Origin: Varroa destructor
Taxonomy: Eukaryota; Arthropoda; Arachnida; Mesostigmata; Varroidae
Reading direction: 5' to 3'
Length of the DNA: 64,000 nt
Assembly (NCBI RefSeq): GCF_002443255.2
Contig: NW_019211455.1
Coordinates: 47,923,489-47,987,488, forward strand
Part shown: positions 13,539 through 25,078 of the stretch, in pieces
Position numbering within the stretch: position 1 is the stretch's first letter
Layout: each line of letters opens with the position of its first letter
Notes under the pieces: model-generated
Database searches by the model: none
Told to the model about the DNA's origin: nothing
The model's input: only the letters and a program-made list of their open reading frames with translations
Made by a program: the position numbers and the translations under genes

Positions 13539-13591
13539 GAGAGCTGAGAGAAAGAAGATAGGGGAATATTAACAAAGAGAGCTGAGAGAAA
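13539..13591. repeat. 15-bp perfect direct repeat
   Basis: GAGAGCTGAGAGAAA occurs at 13,539-13,553 and again at 13,577-13,591, a period of 38 bp. The unit is purine-rich. A perfect 15-mer repeated this closely is unlikely by chance. Confidence 0.85.
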
Positions 13592-13612
13592 ACAGCTAAT
13601 GGATTATCAGCA

Positions 13613-13843
13613 TTGAAACGTGCCTCCTGTTGCAAACAAGACCTGTCAGGTCCAGCTAATTTTCTCCTAAGAGAGCCAGGTGGACAGTTCCTGAAAGGAC
13701 CATTTCTTCAGCTGTCCCCTTTATGCAGCAGAGATACCTTTCATATGTTCCACATGTTCGCAGCAATCGCCGCCACCGCCGCTGACACCGCGACGGAAAA
13801 AACGAACGGGAGCCTTTGCTTTTTGCACAATAACCGCGACTGA
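13613..13843 (+). CDS. Candidate ORF in CpG-rich patch, unknown
   Basis: A 76-codon open frame ending in TGA. The first codon is TTG; in-frame ATGs lie at two close Met codons in the last 40 codons. After the second Met comes an Ala/Thr-rich run (codons GCC, ACC, GCG, ACG), so third positions are G+C-rich there, as in many real exons. The opposite strand is also open over 13,656-13,922. No clear acceptor or donor was found at its edges. It could be an exon or a chance effect of local G+C. Function unknown. Confidence 0.2.
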   Translation: MKRASCCKQDLSGPANFLLREPGGQFLKGPFLQLSPLCSRDTFHMFHMFAAIAATAADTATEKTNGSLCFLHNNRD

Positions 13844-14839
13844 TGGGAGCTGCTTTTCGTGGCAAATGAAAAAATGAGCGATATAAGCGACTGTGCCCAA
13901 TCCAGCTTCTTAACCCGAACATTTTGCCTTTTCGCTATAGGACCCGCTATGCGAAAGTGCGGCCAAAGTGGAATAGAGACGCCGATTTCGTTGTTCCTAT
14001 TCTATAATAGCAAAGCGCATGAAAGATAGTACGAGTATACAGGCGTCACATCCGTTGTGTTGACTATTCTGACATTTTCAGCATTTTTTAACATTGACTT
14101 GATGGAAGACAGGTACCATCGTCGCGATGACTTTCATTCTGTTTCGCCTCAGTGAGTTAGGTTTTTATTGGTGAAAATCTGTTTGATCGTTCGTACATAC
14201 CGAAGCGCCATAATTGGTTCTATAACCTTCTATACTCTATGTCAACAGCAGAGTGCAGGCTTCTCTGACACAAGGCTGAATTTGCTGACCTACCGTAAAT
14301 GTGTTTCTCCATTTGAGAAAACAACATTCAGCCTAGGTAGGGAAAAGCTACTGTGTGTGATGTAGAAACAAATAATCGACTGGTTTTTATCACATCACGC
14401 CACCGTCCAAGAACATGGGTTCGACTTTTATATTATCTACGTAATCCGAAATTTAGATTAAAAGTACTGCTAGAAAGGGGAACTATTCAAATAAATTTAC
14501 GCTATCTTAGGCCAGCTAGACATACGAACATTTTGAGATACTGGTCCCTGAAGCGCGGCTAGCACCCTGATGCTTATTGGGCCAGTAGTCTCAGATCATG
14601 ACTCCGACAACTCCAAGCTCCCCATAGATCCGCTGCAAGGCGGACCGTTATCGAAAAGGTATATCATTCGCGGGGTAAATTCTCATGTATAGGCTCCTAT
14701 GCATGCCTGTTTTTTTATACAGTATATTTTTAAAACAACATAAAGCCAAAAAATGAAACACTATGTCATATCGGCGAATATAAGAGACAGACTAAATATC
14801 AATAGAGCAATATGTCAAATGTATTTATTTGTTTTTATC

Positions 14840-14855
14840 ATTATTATTATTATTC
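14840..14855. repeat. (ATT)5 microsatellite
   Basis: About five uninterrupted ATT units in an A+T-rich setting. Confidence 0.85.
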
Positions 14856-17704
14856 CTACTTTTGCCCAGCGTATTCAACAAACTTCATAAATTATAGATG
14901 AGTATGTTGTAGAAACACGCTTCAAGAATTTCCAGCAAAAATAACGTTATATAATCTATAGCACATCTAGAATCTTGGTAAAGGATTAATTACAGTCCTA
15001 TAAAAATGCGAGCGATTTTTTATTAAGACAGTGCGTGACGGCAGACGTAGATCTCGAAAGGTTTTCTCGAAGGACAGTCTTGACATGACAGATACGAGGG
15101 TAGACAAACGTAGAAGGCCACTTTTAGTTCACCTCGAATAGATCCGTCCATATATGGTCAGTGTGTAATTTTACGACGCTGAGCTATAATTTACTGAAAA
15201 AAAGATATGTCAACATGTATCAATAGAAAAAAGCTACATACAAATGGCAAATCGATATTACAATTGTGTGCTAAATTTTGTCGCGTACCATTGGACCGTT
15301 CTGGGCGGTAAATCCAATTTCAACGGTAACAGCACAGATTACAGTGAGCAGATCGTTCACTCAACATAAAATGCAACGCCTTTTTTGATAGTACAAGTTA
15401 TTGGAAAATAGCGAAAATATGTGACTCTTCTTTTTATGGTTAGAACTTACTTTCGTTAAAAACACTGGCTGTAACTGATAGAACAGCAAATCTTTTGCCA
15501 GTGGACATCCCTGGCGAACGATGCGCGTGTGCGTCAACTCTGATTGCAAGGGCATTATTTACGAGGGCAAACAGTGACGCCGCGAAAAATCCAGCCATGA
15601 ATAGCGTACAAAAACTCAACTGCGGCACAACTGTAAGGCTCTCAGAAAACGACAACAGCACTGTCTATTCTGTGAGGTCGCAAGCTATGCCCGCGGGAAC
15701 TACCTCACTTTAGCCAAGCGGACATGCGATCGACCCTTACGGCACGATCGAAAGGTCACCCTGAAACGACGTAATCAAAAAGAGGTGATCGCCGAAACTA
15801 GCTATAGACTTGGTGCATTCTTGTGTTGATCTTCGTTACGAGTAATAACTGAAATTAAGTGGTAAGGATATTGCGCAGATACTTTTAAATAGCTAGGGGA
15901 TAAGTGGATAGCGGAAGATAACAATACGCATGAACCTGCATCCCGTAAAAATATTTGTTAGGATTAATATTTTAGCTAAACAAAATAGAACCAGTGTTGC
16001 ATTTTACGATTTTATGTAATTTTTCGATAAATATCAGCTATTTATATTACTCTGGATGAGCTCGGCCTAGGTCAAGGTAAGTTGCTTTTGCACGACTTCA
16101 AGTTGGACGTCATCGTCATTCCTAGTCGTAATCGAGAACAGAGCTAGCTTTAGTTTTTATCAGATATCATACTTACGGTATCAATATCTCTCTTACACTG
16201 ATATGATACGATACGGTACCAGTACATATAAGGTAATCCACCATCGCATGTTTCTATATTAATACCGAGCAGAAAGTTCTTTTCTGGTCCCTGCTGGTAA
16301 GAACATAGCAAATATGCTCACTGTTGGGTTTTTTGCCACCACTATAGGTCTTTCTCGGCAAAAAAGGAGCACAACTAGCTAAGCGTATAGATAATTTATG
16401 CCCATGAGTAACATAATCCCGATTGAGATAATCATAATTATTATAAATCAACTATTTTATATCGATTTACTTAAATGTATTTGTACTTTTGATCCATTGG
16501 AAAAAGGAATGGTAAGAACATTGAAACGACTTATTATTAGCATAGAGATTTTTTCTATGATATTTAGCGGCAGAACGCAGGAGTGACGTTCGCTCGAAGG
16601 ACTCCTTTGCCAGGAGAGGCTCAGATATGGTAGACTGAACAAGATTCTAGCGGTTTAAGAGCTGGACGTCCTTCGGTTGTTAGAAAAATAAAACTAATTA
16701 ACTCCAGTCTATGAAAATAGTGTTAGACGCATTATATATGAAAGAAAAGCAACAATTTCCCTTTAGGGACGCAATACAGAACAGGCCGAGGTAATGGTCT
16801 GCGGACTGTCAAGAGGAATATCTTCACTGTGTAGCCATCGTCAAATGCTTGTAGTGTTCTTTGCCGTTCTTCGAGTACCGAAACGCATGGCACGTAGCTA
16901 TTACGAACCAGTTCTGCGGGTCTGTCTACCTAACAGCGCACTGTTTGCCAGCTTTTTCTTCTACTTGGACCGCTACAGGGGGCTCGAGCTCGTTTGAAAA
17001 GTGACTATCAATTGCAATTTGTCTATGCACATAAAGTGTACTACGGAAATGGCCAAAAAAAGAATCCCACCAAACGACCGAATTCATAAGTCGCCGCAAT
17101 AGACCCTATAGAACGACTAGTACATGCCTTAGTTAAAATTTGGTCGGACGAAATTCGAGTTGTATGAAAGACGAGGCCCCTCAATGCTAAAACCTTTGTT
17201 ATGGCCTAATTTTGTGAGGCGTCGAAGAACTGCTTTGAGTGCCATGAAGATCCTATAGTGCTAATTGTGACTCCCATATGTAGAATCGTGTATGATACGT
17301 AACGAGCTAGTTAATGACCTATAAAATTGGAAAGCGTGGCTAATGAGATTACCAGTTACTCTGGTTAGGCTATTTCGGTGGCGTATTTCTCATCTACTGT
17401 ATTCAACTGACTCTTGCCCGGCGATGACTGGGGCGGTAATGAAGCTGATACATATAGTTACCCAATCGTGAATCATGTCTTTGAGCCTGGGCATGAAAAT
17501 GAAACATATACTGAAACGTCATTTTTTCTTTAAATGTTCTTTAAAATTTATTCCAGCAAACGCAACGCGGTATGTACGCCCCAGAATTACAATCACGCTA
17601 AATCCGATTAGTATCGGACACAAGTTTTCAGCCTGCGGATAAGATTTCCTATTCAAATTGACAGTCATGTATAGATTTCCGGTGTTCATGTCTGTCATCT
17701 AATG

Positions 17705-18043
17705 CTATCTGATGTTGCATTCGAAATGGAGGAAGAGTATGTTGGAATACCTCTTTAAGTTAACGGAACCTCGACTTATACTTAATTCTATCGTATATTG
17801 GATTTTTTTTTTTTTGGGAAAAGCGAATTTTTTTAACATGTACAAAATCTGTGTTAATTTTTCGCCGACATTGCCGAGCCGAAAAGCTGCCAGAACGTTT
17901 TCGACGGACGTAGTTGCCTTTGGGTTAAAGAACGTATCGTGTCCTTGTCGTACGGCAAGCTTGTCCGCCTTTAGAACATGCACTACAACAGGCCGATACA
18001 GGACAATATCGAACACCACAAGACAGGCCCGCACAAGTGGCAA
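17705..18043 (-). CDS. Mutually overlapping open frames, unknown
   Basis: The minus strand is open for 112 codons and the plus strand for 118 codons over almost the same bases (17,712-18,068). They cannot both be real on this evidence, and the overlap shows how stop-poor patches produce shadows. The minus reading contains a run of valines and leucines, then a mixed charged segment, then lysines encoded by the T13 tract at 17,803. No splice sites or promoter distinguish the strands. Function unknown, probably chance. Confidence 0.12.
   Translation of the reverse strand: MPLVRACLVVFDIVLYRPVVVHVLKADKLAVRQGHDTFFNPKATTSVENVLAAFRLGNVGEKLTQILYMLKKFAFPKKKKIQYTIELSISRGSVNLKRYSNILFLHFECNIR
17803..17815. 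repeat. Poly-T tract, 13 bases
   Basis: An uninterrupted T run inside the overlapping open frames at 17.7-18.07 kb. Confidence 0.9.
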
Positions 18044-18881
18044 TCGTGTTAGACAGAGACAGATGTAACCTTATGAGCCTTCCGCTCTAATTTATCGGTA
18101 GTTTTATTAATGTTACGCGTGATCACGTATATCTGCATTATGTCCATTTGGTCAACGTCTCCTGCGTAAAATTGTTGCTGGTGTTACATGTGCAGATAAC
18201 GATAGTAACATCTTTATTAGTGGCGCTTCGTTGAAGGTAGCAGAAATAAAGATAACAGTAAACAGTGGAAGCAGTTCGATTGCCAAGATTTGTTTTCCTA
18301 TATGTCCAACGGTTCACTGTAGAAACTCAGATAGAATAACCTGACCGTGAGAAGGACGACACTCACAGCTCATACACAAGAAGGAAGGTACGCCTCGTTC
18401 TCCAATGTCACAGGATTTAGCCAATATACAAGTAGTTTTGCTTCATACTATTCGTTTCCTACAACGTAATGATGAGGACGACGATCAAGAAAAGCTCTTG
18501 TAGTTTCCGTATAGGTGTACGTATCGCAAATATGACCTAGCTAGAACTGGAATATCTCATATTTGTGAAACACTATCTAGGTAGAAAGGGTCTGTTACGA
18601 TTCTCCAGATGTGAAACGTCACGGCATCTCAGTTCAATACGATATTGAATATCTAACGACAGATCCTTCAGCTCACCTTGAAATTTCATCCTAAACGTGG
18701 CATATTTAAAAATATATACGTGCTTACCTTAGTAAGTTTAAGGTGTCAAATCAAAATAAGATTTAGATAGCAATCCTTCTCTCTGAGAAACAATTTTTCT
18801 GTCTCTCATTATTGGCCTTACTACGCCACACGTTCGCTGCTATTTCCGTTCTCTGTTCGTCTGATAGGCGGATTATAATGA

Positions 18882-19094
18882 ACAGATCATAAATCTGCGA
18901 TTGTGAGTGACGCCTTTTCATGCCAATTTTGTAAGTTACATTGGAAGAATAAAACCTGTCATAAAGCTGTAAAAGCTTCATGTAAATTAGTATGTAAATC
19001 GTGGAAGTCCACATGTCCAGCAGCAGCAGCAGCAGCAGACCCTGCAGAGTTAAACGTTCCAAAACATTGTGCAAGACAAGCAAAACTGTGAAGG
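18882..19094 (+). CDS. Cysteine-rich open frame with Ala repeat
   Basis: The frame is open from just after an in-frame TGA at 18,879 to a TGA near 19,094. There is no in-frame ATG; it could be an exon or begin at GTG 18,903. The translation has seven Cys in roughly 60 residues, mostly spaced C-x2-C, C-x7-C, C-x3-C, C-x6-C, with many Lys between them. A (CAG)7 tract is read as six Ala after the last close Cys. A pyrimidine-rich tract ending in AG lies at about 18,840-18,869, but the TGA blocks a simple read-through from it. The pattern would suit a small disulfide-rich or metal-binding peptide; no family is recognised. The minus strand is also open here (18,763-19,146). Confidence 0.25.
19018..19038. 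repeat. (CAG)7 trinucleotide repeat
   Basis: Seven perfect CAG units. In the open plus frame they are read as GCA (alanine). The repeat keeps that frame open. Confidence 0.92.
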
Positions 19095-20375
19095 TTACGC
19101 ACGAGAAATTGTGTGCGTCTCGGGCATAAACTTGTTCAGAATCCACACGAAAAAATAGAAAAATTTATTTACAAACAAACTTCAATGACAGACTATTACA
19201 TTCAAGATATGTTTATCTATAAAGCTGACTTATTGTGTGTGTTAAACATATAGCGTTTAACATAGAATAGATTTTCGAACGATGGAACAATTGCAGATTA
19301 GGAACAAGTGCTTGCTAAAATTAGGATCACTTGAAATTTAAGCATGTTTGGAAATCAGTGAAGATATTATCTCTAGTGAAAACTTTTGCTGTGAACTATC
19401 AAAGCCACCGTGTACTTGCCGTTGCGGAGCTATGAGCTACGTATGCTAATTAATAATGCATTAAAATTGTAAATAATATGGATGGAAACGGAGGCTCTCG
19501 CCTGTCTGGATAGAGCAACTTCCATATGAACTGTCATAATTTTTTAAAGCGAGGACTGCGAAGTAATTTAGCGTTGTATCAGCTTACTTAAAATTACTTA
19601 AAGGGTGAGTAACTTATCCGCTATCGTTTGTTAGATCATCAGCTCGTTCGGTGCCGGCCTTGCTAAGCAGGTCGGCTCTGCACCGGCTAAAATTGAGCCA
19701 ATGTAAGGCTATGTATATACGCGTCTGGAATTTGATTTCAAGCCTTCGTCCTCACCAACTCCTCTAAGCGTATCGTCGTATAAATAAAGCTTCACCTTGT
19801 TCTAATCAGCTATAACAGAAATCAAGTTAAATGCCTCTGAACTGTGTGGTAACCTCGATCAACACACGTGTCTTCAAGAAGTACGCGAAGCCATCTTCAT
19901 TTGATTCATGCTGTTCGATAAAAATCTTGAATTTCTGGCCTTTCGCTAGAACAAAAGGAGGAAAAGTTCAAGTTATTATTGTCAGCGATGCCGCACAACT
20001 TTTTTTCCATTGGGAGCACCCGCGGAACTGAAGTGCATGTTACCATCTTATGAAAAGAGAGAAAAAAAAGATCTAAATGGAACGCGCAATCGACCGTTGT
20101 CAAGGGATCATCAACAAGCAGGTAACCATACGAATCATTGCAGGCGTAACCTTTCCGGACCTTGAACATCGTGGTGCCAGCAGCAGGGTGTTCCCCATCC
20201 CTCAACATTCTCGTTATTCGGCAATGCGCGTTTTCCTCTGCTTGTCCTCAGTGTTGCCGTCTTGAACTTCTTCAAGTCGTAGATATAATAGCAAATTCAG
20301 CAACTTGATCCTGTTGTCGTCAGGGGTCATCAGAAGTTCTACGAAGGAGCGACGGAAACATAAGCTTTTCGTTTC

Positions 20376-20404
20376 TATATAAGAGTTCACCAGAGCTCGT
20401 TCAG
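20376..20404 (+). promoter_or_regulatory. TATA box plus initiator-like start site
   Basis: TATATAAG at 20,376-20,383 is followed 27 bp later by TTCAGAT, whose A at 20,403 fits an arthropod-type initiator. The spacing is a little short of the usual 30-31 bp. No downstream promoter element is seen at +28 to +33. An ATG follows at 20,427. Confidence 0.4.
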
Positions 20405-20426
20405 ATCGTATTGTGTTGATAGAGAA

Positions 20427-20455
20427 ATGGCGGCGCGTCAGCGTAGCGCCGCCAT
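20427..20455. repeat. Perfect 10-bp G+C-rich hairpin
   Basis: ATGGCGGCGC and GCGCCGCCAT are perfect inverted copies around a 9-base loop. The left arm starts at the candidate ATG. In RNA this stem would be very stable and would hide the start codon. Confidence 0.85.
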
Positions 20456-20582
20456 GAACGATAGCCCAACCTTGAATGCAGGACACACAAACTATGCGTG
20501 TCGAAACATTTGTGCTATGGCAGAAAGAAAAACGCTAGCGAACATCGTTGAGTATAAGACTAAGACGGGAAATATTATATAA
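20427..20582 (+). CDS. Candidate 51-aa small protein, unknown
   Basis: ATG to TAA, 51 codons. The start has G at -3 and G at +4, a good eukaryotic context, and lies 24 bases after the predicted start site of a TATA/initiator promoter. The N terminus is Ala/Arg-rich (GCG, CGT, GCC codons), the middle carries Asn, Thr and Cys, and the C terminus is basic. No signal peptide, membrane helix or known motif is visible. The first nine codons form a perfect G+C-rich hairpin in the message. No donor-like GTAAG occurs inside, so it would be intronless. The ORF is short enough to arise by chance; what makes it worth listing is promoter, context and ORF in the right order. Confidence 0.33.
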   Translation: MAARQRSAAMNDSPTLNAGHTNYACRNICAMAERKTLANIVEYKTKTGNII

Positions 20583-21238
20583 GTCACTAGTAATATGTGA
20601 TGCTATAATACGCCGCTAACTACGATATGCCATATTATATTTGGGCTTCTGATATTAGTAGAATTTATTGTATGCTATAATAGAACCTGGGATTTTTCCC
20701 GTGCGTATGAAATATATAGATCAGTAGTAAAAATTATTATACTGACAATTTTTAGATGCTATTCTATGAGTTGTAGAATAACATACCGAAGCTCACTAAC
20801 AATATCGCGATCGATCGTATATTCACGCCGTTCTATTAAAGCTTTACTTTGCTTGTCTTTTTTTCCTTCAGGCGCGTCCCAGTGGCACATTAGGATGGCT
20901 TCCTGCCTCTTCCAAAGCTCCATAGGTAGTCGTCTCGAAACAATAGGTTAGACGTAGCTGAAGGAAGCGAAACGCTAGAAAATATCTAGATCATCTGCCG
21001 ATTACGAAAACATTTTATTTCTGATAAATGTACGCATTACTTGCGCTCGGATGCGTACAAAGATAATCCTGTTATGTGGAACGCAATGTACAGCATACAT
21101 ATTCCGTATATATTATGTAATAAAAGCTATTGGCCATAATAGCTATCTCTCGCCGCATTGGCAAAGTTCAAGTTACCGATTGACGAGCCGCGAAAGTTTA
21201 TAGGCCGCTTCATTCAATGCATAACAAAAAGAAGAAAG

Positions 21239-21253
21239 AAAAAAAAAAAAAAA
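21239..21253. repeat. Poly-A tract, 15 bases
   Basis: An A15 run directly following a GAAGAAAGAA purine stretch. In the plus frame it encodes lysines. Confidence 0.9.
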
Positions 21254-21487
21254 GAAGCAAATCTTCCGATATACCTTAGCTGTATTATCGAACGTATATT
21301 GGAGCACTGTGGATGCTTGCAGATTGCTATCTATGGACCGTTTTCGTTGATAGGCCATTTTTTTTTTTATTATTTTCTATTTCTTTGGGTAAATAGATGT
21401 CGGTATGAAGTGTCCGATAAACGGAACCCTAAACGTTTGCTAACTATCAAAATTATGCGAATTTTAGTTAGTGGAGTAGAAAAGGGA

Positions 21488-21562
21488 ATAAGCATTTAGT
21501 CGTGGGGCTTCGAACAATGGTTGTTGAGTGTTGGGGTCGATGGGTTCGAGCCCATTGTTTAT
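21488..21562 (+). other. tRNA-like remnant or SINE head
   Basis: GGTTCGAGCCC at 21,543-21,553 matches the pol III B box. Around it ATGGG/CCCAT forms a 5-bp T-arm stem with a 6-base loop. ATAAGCA at 21,488 can pair over seven positions (one G-T) with TGTTTAT ending at 21,562, giving a 75-nt span, the length of a tRNA. AGTC/GGCT could form a short D stem. The anticodon stem does not pair, the T loop is one base short and the D loop too small, so this is not a functional tRNA. A decayed tRNA or tRNA-derived SINE fragment is possible; so is chance. Confidence 0.25.
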
Positions 21563-21564
21563 TG

Positions 21565-23470
21565 TTATAAAGCAATCACGCAGTGTCTACTGTCGATTTG
21601 TCTTGAAAACAAACAAAAATTGGTTTTTAATTAACGCTTCATCGAACTACATATATGCTCTCAGTCTAGGGCTAGGCATGTTTCATCAGTGTTAACTAAA
21701 TCACTTGTAATCAAAAAACACAAATTGAAGCACACTATTCATTTTAGACAGTAAATGCTCTTTGCTGCCAAAAGCAACATAGCGTACCTCTGTCTCTATA
21801 ATACCTTATCGATTCAACCAGGCCAAAGGTAGGTCATTAATTTAAGGACGAAATCGTTGCACTATCTGCCATACAAACTTGGTGCGCTAATTAAGAGTAC
21901 TATGTAAGCCGCACCATTTTTAATGAAATCTTCAATAATACAGCTCTTACAATCTCAAAAACAACGATAACTAAACAGCCGCTATAGGCTATCCAGACGA
22001 ATCATCTATTTTTCTTAAGGCTTACAATTCTCTGGACGAGCCATATATTTATATAAAAGGATACCTATTCAATTCACATATAGTAATGATATTTACTACG
22101 ATATAAAGCTAGGATATTGGTAATGATATAACGAGATAGATGCGATTATTAAACATGACTCAAGAGTGATTGCAACGACTTCACAGAACGACAGTGGCTA
22201 AAACGCTATTCGATGAGTCAGTTATCTGTTCATGCTAACCCGTATCCAGAACCAAATTTAGGAATAAGAAACTTACTTAAGGTCCATCAAGAAGACTTGT
22301 TTTGAAACTGTCTACACGACTGTGGAAATGGCGACGATGAAGAGTTGTGTGCATAAACTAGAGATCGTTATCACATGTAGTATAACACAATATAGCGTAT
22401 TATACATTAATGAATAGTTTCTGTTCTTTTTTCTTCGACAATACTAGTAAATGTTTGAAAAAGACTCTACGAATAGGTATAAGTACACTACGAACCCTGC
22501 GCACGCAAACCACTAGTAAGAAGTGTATTGTAGACTGAAGTGAACGGCAATCGATGCCTCGATATATCTCTTACGCGTGAAGGTCAAAAAGATAAAGGTT
22601 TCAACGTTGCCGAAGGACCCGTCAGTCTCAATAGATGAACAATGTTTTACCACAGACGCACGTAGGACACATTGTCGGAGCTTTAGCCAATTTGCATTGA
22701 CACCTTGGACGAAGTGTACTTAGGGGATAAATAGAGCCTATCTAGTAACTAATAACAGTAATGAATGATGCAATGCAAATCGATCTCATAGGCTAGCTAT
22801 CTTCTAGCCAATCTACGTATAGAACAATCTGCATAGGATATGTTCATTACACGTTTAATAGCGTTATTAGAACCTTAAAGTACATCAATGATCATTTAGA
22901 ACACGGTAAGTCATAGACCATTCCTAAGCTGACTCTACTTTGCAAGCAAATGAAAATAACGCATATCTAATGAAAATGTATAGCGTTTCAGTCTGGGACT
23001 CCTATGCCTGACACACTTGTCTCTGCGCGTTTATCTCTGTATGTAAATCGATTTCGTCCTGGACAAATTAATGCGTAGGCTGTGCTTGTTGTTTTAGCTA
23101 CAACGAAGGCTCGACTATTGGTCATTAGGAAGATCTTATTCTTTAGTACGAGATAATCATACGCGTGTGTGTGGGGGGTGTATATGGTAATTGTTGTTCA
23201 ACAATAGCTGCGCTTATTCACTGTTATATCATCTGAATTAGTGTACGCCCAAACAGCGTACCCCTTGCAGGGGGTGAATGATAACAATGGATTAGGCGCT
23301 CAACATCTATTTGCGTGGCTGGATTTTTATTAGACAGAAGGTAAAGACAACTCGTTACACCAAAAGGAATAAAGCTCATATACATTTATATAGGGTCTAA
23401 TGTGATAATAAGCAATAACCCCGATTTCCAGAGAAGAGATACGTTACCTGGCGATTATGGCCGTGGTAAT
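21565..23470. other. A+T-rich stretch without supported genes
   Basis: No open frame beyond chance length and no promoter-ORF pair. It holds a short (TG)n followed by six G near 23,163-23,178 and a small ACCCC...GGGGT hairpin near 23,261-23,277. Otherwise I see nothing. Confidence 0.6.
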
Positions 23471-23475
23471 TGTGA

Positions 23476-23510
23476 GCAGTCGAGCAACGGTTTGTCTATT
23501 GCTCAACTGC
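23476..23510. repeat. 12-bp near-perfect hairpin
   Basis: GCAGTCGAGCAA and TTGCTCAACTGC pair at 11 of 12 positions around an 11-base loop. It is too short for a typical microRNA precursor. A structure like this is only marginally above chance expectation. Confidence 0.5.
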
Positions 23511-25034
23511 AGCACTTCATGTAGATTAATTTGCTTGATATTGCTAGCTTGTTGCGAATAATTGTTAACAATATAACAGCAATTCAACATGCAAAGGCTT
23601 TTGGTGGTAGGAAGAAATCGACCGCAACGACTGAGGTGATCCCACTATGTAGACCGCCCTTAGAGTCTGTCGCCAAACTCCAACACACGTTTTCTGACTT
23701 AACTCTGAAACAGGCAGTGATATCACAATCTTTAAACGATGACTTGTCCTACGACTAAATGGACGGCACAAAGAAAGCATCCAGACGATAAAAGTGAAAA
23801 AGCCCACTTTTGGCCGTTGACAGGCCATTCCTTTTCCAGTTCAGGAAAATGCTAAGAGCAAATAGCTGGAATCCGTCTAAGACGAGCTCAGGGCAGCGGT
23901 GCACGGTGAATCTGCTAAGGCAGCTGTTAAATACTCCTTCTTCCTGTTTAAACGCTGCTTGACGAACCAAAAACAGGGTCGCAGTAATAGTAGAATTGCC
24001 TGGAACCTTTGGCTGTTGGCAAGCTCGAACAGTGAAAGCTGTTAAAGGCCACCCTACTCTATCGGACACTGAACACTGGAGGCCCATAGCATCTCAGACA
24101 GTGTAGTCGTGCGACAGGCGTCGACTAGTTCAATTTGATGAAACCGCTCAGGCAGACTATGACACCAAATAAAGCAGGGGGTACCAGAGCAGACGTGTAA
24201 AAACCTATCCAGGCGAATTAAAGCCCTGCCTTTTCGTCTGCCCGGAAAGAAACGAAGAACCGTTAAAACAGCGATACTATCATAAGCAACAGGTATAAGC
24301 GGCGCATCTGGTAATGACAGTGTACGCGTTCAATGTTGTGAGGTAATAGCACTATGAATTTTGTAATTATACAATTTCTTAGCCAACCCAAGTTTGAAAG
24401 ATTCTTCAGCTCTGGTTGAGAATTGAGAGCTGTATGTATCTTTCCATTTAGAAACGTATTAATGTAGAGGTTTAGCAGGGTGAAATCGTGGACAAAAACT
24501 AAGCGTGATCTCAGGGATAGGATGCGGGCATCGTGCGCATAGTAGAACGAATATAGGGAGCTGGCTAACACGTATTCTTAAAAGAACAACACAGGTGGCT
24601 ATATTGCAGCCAGGCACATACAATACACAAGAACTGGGCTGATCTTTTTTTTGTCTTCGACAAACAAATTTAATTGTACTAAAACATAACTGGGATTAAC
24701 TCATATATACCATTAAGATGCATTTTTTAACAATGAAAACCTTGCTGCAATGCCAAACTTGTAACTGTTAAGTAAGCAAAAATTCTATGGCATCTCCAAT
24801 GGCAAACAAAGAAACCATCGAGTCAAAATAAATATTATAAGTGAGACATGAGACAAGATATACTTGAAGGTAAAATACGATTACCTCGAGGCATATATAA
24901 TGACGGATCTGAAGAATGGAAAATACTAACAGCAAGGTATCTACCAAGAATACGCAGACAATCCCTATACCGCGAACTGTGTTGACCAAGATATCTCGAT
25001 CTCCAGCCTTTTTACACCGTTATTCACGCCGGAC

Positions 25035-25064
25035 ATACTCTTCATAAAGAAAAATACTCTTCAT
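25035..25064. repeat. 11-bp direct repeat, period 19
   Basis: ATACTCTTCAT occurs at 25,035-25,045 and 25,054-25,064, each copy followed by an A-rich run. It looks like a local duplication. Confidence 0.8.
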
Positions 25065-25078
25065 TAAAAAAAATGCAT

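Larger units (their letters stand above)
13480..13960. other. G+C/CpG-richer patch 1
   Basis: G+C rises visibly above the surroundings. The patch holds CGCCGCCACCGC-type runs around 13,757 and the 15-bp direct repeat at 13,539-13,591. Similar patches at 29.8, 37.4, 41.7 and 49.3 kb may mark exons or promoters. No TATA/initiator pair was found here. Confidence 0.45.

Noticed and set aside
23499..23510. MicroRNA precursor at the 23,476-23,510 hairpin
   Set aside because: The stem is only 12 bp; precursor stems need roughly twice that length.
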